A stretch of 46,390 nucleotides of DNA from the NCBI GenBank assembly GCA_902604975.1, contig CACLAY010000007.1, positions 1 to 46,390 on the forward strand. The letters run 5' to 3'. The DNA is from an uncultured Pelagibacteraceae bacterium. GTDB lineage: Bacteria > Pseudomonadota > Alphaproteobacteria > Pelagibacterales > Pelagibacteraceae. The notes under the pieces were generated by a model. The model had not been told where the DNA came from and did not search any database. It saw only the letters and a list, made by a program, of their open reading frames with translations. The position numbers were made by a program, and so were the translations under genes. Numbering within the stretch: the first letter of the stretch is position 1; the number at the start of each line of letters is the position of its first letter. Positions 44,744 through 46,390 of the stretch are shown here, one piece after another.

Positions 44744-45778
44744 TTATTTTGTGAAAGTATCGTTAAATTGTTTAGCTACTCTTACAAAAGTAGTACATTT
44801 ACTAAGTTGTTTAAGAGAAGGGGCTCCTACATAAGTACAGCTACTTCTAACACCACCAAGAATATTATTTATTGTATCTTTAATTTTTCCTCGATATTTA
44901 ATTCTTACAGTTCTACCCTCACTACTTCTATAGTCGGACAAACCCCCATAATGTTTCTTATTTGCTATGTCAGAACTTGATCCGTAAAATTCTATAAATT
45001 TATGACCATTTGATTTTATTAGCTTACCTTCACCTTCATCGTGACCAGCAAACATTCCTCCAAGCATCACAAAATCAGCACCACCACCGAAAGCTTTTGC
45101 GACATCACCCGGACAAGTACAACCTCCATCAGCAATTATATGTGCCCCTAAACCATGGGCAGCATCAGCACATTCAATGACAGCACTTAACTGAGGATAA
45201 CCAACACCTGTTTGAATTCTTGTAGTACAAACACTACCTGGTCCAATTCCAACTTTTACAATATCTGCTCCTGATAATACTAATTCTTGTGCCATATCAG
45301 CTGTTACCACGTTACCAGCAATAATAGTTTTAGTAGGATATTTATCTCTTACAGATTTTAAAAATTTACTAAAGTGCTCAGAATAACCATTAGCAACATC
45401 AATGCAGATAAATTTTATAAAACTATATTCTTTTAAAATTTTATCTAAATTTTCAAAATCTTCTTTTTTTATTCCTATACTTAAAGCAATATTTGGATGA
45501 ATAGATTTTATTTTTTTGAATTTTTTTATTTTTTGAATGTTATGCTGTTTGGTTAAACAAGTGATCATTCCGTATTCAGAAAGCTTTTCAGCTACACCAA
45601 GTTCACCAACACCATCCATATTTGAGGCCATGATAGGAATCCCAGACCATTCATTATTACTATACTTAAATCTATAAGTTCTTTTTAGATTTACATCTTT
45701 ACGACTTTGAAGAGTACTTCTTTTAGGTCTAAAAAGTACATCTGAGTAGTCTAATTTTAGTTCTTCTTCAATTCTCAC
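44744..45778 (-). CDS. guaC: GMP reductase
   Basis: 344 aa. LDYSDVLFRPKRSTLQSR, IPIMASNMDGVGELGVAE and GIGPGSVCTTRIQTGVGYPQ with the catalytic Cys in SVCTT identify the IMPDH/GMPR family; the absence of a CBS domain and the length fit GMP reductase. It converts GMP to IMP with NADPH. The apparent start is GTG at 45778. Confidence 0.94.
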   Translation of the reverse strand: MRIEEELKLDYSDVLFRPKRSTLQSRKDVNLKRTYRFKYSNNEWSGIPIMASNMDGVGELGVAEKLSEYGMITCLTKQHNIQKIKKFKKIKSIHPNIALSIGIKKEDFENLDKILKEYSFIKFICIDVANGYSEHFSKFLKSVRDKYPTKTIIAGNVVTADMAQELVLSGADIVKVGIGPGSVCTTRIQTGVGYPQLSAVIECADAAHGLGAHIIADGGCTCPGDVAKAFGGGADFVMLGGMFAGHDEGEGKLIKSNGHKFIEFYGSSSDIANKKHYGGLSDYRSSEGRTVRIKYRGKIKDTINNILGGVRSSCTYVGAPSLKQLSKCTTFVRVAKQFNDTFTK

Positions 45779-45846
45779 GAGTCCGAATTTATACAGGGGC
45801 TCAAAGTAAATTCAAATTAATTATTAATAGTGATGCATCGTTTTAA

Positions 45847-45875
45847 TTGGCTTTAATTTAAAAAATACATAATAT
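45847..45875 (+). promoter_or_regulatory. Possible promoter of hydrolase gene (leaderless)
   Basis: TTGGCT (45847-45852) and TAATAT (45870-45875) are spaced by 17 bases. Each matches consensus at four of six positions. The predicted transcription start falls close to ATG 45881, so the mRNA would be nearly leaderless. Evidence is weak in such AT-rich DNA. Confidence 0.3.
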
Positions 45876-45880
45876 TAGGC

Positions 45881-46390
45881 ATGTTTAATGGTTTTAAGTC
45901 AAAGTACGTAAAGGTAAAAAAGGGCAAAGTTTTTTGTAGAGTTGGTGGTGAAGGTCCACCATTACTTTTACTACACGGATATCCACAAACACATTTAATG
46001 TGGCACAAAACAGCCCCTGAGTTATCTAAAAGATTTACAGTGGTTGCTGCAGATTTAAGAGGATATGGAAATAGTCTTGCTCCAGCATCAGATAGCAAAC
46101 ATTACAACTACTCAAAAAGAGAAATGGCAAGTGACATGAAACAGATGATGATAAAATTAGGGTTTAACAAATTTTTTGTTGCGGGACATGATAGAGGTGG
46201 AAGAGTTGCTCACAGGTTAGCAAGAGACCATAGAAAAAATATAATAGCTCTTAGTGTTTTAGATATTTGTCCAACATTAGATATGTACGAACTAACGACG
46301 AGAGATTTCGCAAAAGCTTACTTTCATTGGTTTTTTTTAATTCAACCAAAATGGTTACCTGAGAAAATGATAATGAGCGATCCACGTAAA
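45881..46390 (+). CDS. Haloacetate-dehalogenase-like alpha/beta hydrolase (3' end missing)
   Basis: 170 residues before the window ends. LLLHGYPQTHLMWHKTAP, AADLRGYGNS and AGHDRGGRVAHRLA show an alpha/beta hydrolase with an Asp nucleophile, Asp 104. Residues Arg 105, Arg 108, Asp 128, His 149 and Trp 150 align with a constant offset of six to the active-site positions reported for the fluoroacetate dehalogenase RPA1163 (110, 111, 114, 134, 155, 156). It may hydrolyse a haloacid or another small acid ester. The catalytic His lies beyond the window. Confidence 0.88.
   Translation, partial: MFNGFKSKYVKVKKGKVFCRVGGEGPPLLLLHGYPQTHLMWHKTAPELSKRFTVVAADLRGYGNSLAPASDSKHYNYSKREMASDMKQMMIKLGFNKFFVAGHDRGGRVAHRLARDHRKNIIALSVLDICPTLDMYELTTRDFAKAYFHWFFLIQPKWLPEKMIMSDPRK

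Noticed and set aside
45853-46098. Open frame opposite the haloacetate-dehalogenase-like gene
   Set aside because: The plus-strand hydrolase has clear catalytic motifs; this frame is its antisense shadow.
1-46390. tRNA, rRNA, CRISPR arrays, insertion sequences, prophage genes
   Set aside because: None seen on reading; gaps between genes are too short for most of these and no transposase, integrase or repeat-spacer pattern appears.

Overview
The window is a dense, AT-rich, single-chromosome bacterial segment with almost no intergenic space. Gene content and style (very low GC, pervasive 1-nt TAATG stop/start overlaps, convergent genes that touch or overlap, many genes for oxidising methyl groups of osmolytes) point to a marine SAR11/Pelagibacterales alphaproteobacterium. 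This assignment is an inference; no rRNA or marker gene is present. I saw no tRNA, rRNA, CRISPR array, insertion sequence or phage gene, and no gene-free stretch above 300 bases once the frameshifted gene at 17706-18433 is recognised.

Layout. 1-649: 3' part of a class I glutamine amidotransferase. 641-2317 (-): formate-tetrahydrofolate ligase. 2446-7552: heterotetrameric sarcosine oxidase (or N-methylglutamate dehydrogenase) operon in order beta, delta, alpha, gamma, followed by a convergent folate/biopterin-type transporter (7556-9169). 9176-12289: small housekeeping genes (unknown protein, GNAT acetyltransferase, SRAP DNA-crosslink protein, purK, purE). 12377-15773: an unfamiliar four-gene cassette of a dipeptidase-fold protein that has lost metal ligands, a 551-aa unknown, a DUF3726-like protein and a 55-aa zinc-ribbon protein. 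15770-20445 (-): glycine-betaine-type binding protein ProX and permease ProW (no ATPase), a methylene-THF reductase-like gene broken by one base, a DmdA-like THF methyltransferase, and a Yip1-like membrane protein.

20589-31958 is one long co-directional run: methyltransferase, Rieske oxygenase with a bridging glutamate, SET-domain protein, APS-kinase-like protein, small nucleotidyltransferase, a crotonase lacking the usual glutamates, a CoA-binding protein, a flavodoxin-fold oxidoreductase, two small membrane/secreted proteins, dimethylglycine dehydrogenase, both ETF subunits and ETF-ubiquinone oxidoreductase. 31959-35391 holds DUF2237, hisI, folE, an AcuI-type reductase and a LysR regulator. 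35504-39478 is a ferric-iron ABC transporter behind a clear promoter with Fur-type operators and with a small cysteine protein inside the operon; a second dimethylglycine/sarcosine dehydrogenase paralogue, a TauD-like dioxygenase and an AEC permease follow (39506-43672). The end carries a tartrate/malate-type dehydrogenase, GMP reductase and the 5' part of a haloacetate-dehalogenase-type hydrolase.

Taken together, most of the window can be read as a methyl-oxidation island: import of methylated amines, stepwise demethylation by Rieske/flavin/THF enzymes, transfer of one-carbon units to tetrahydrofolate, oxidation or release as formate, and delivery of electrons through ETF and ETF-QO to ubiquinone. 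folE and a folate-type transporter would support the cofactor pool. The biochemical wiring is inferred from families and neighbourhood.
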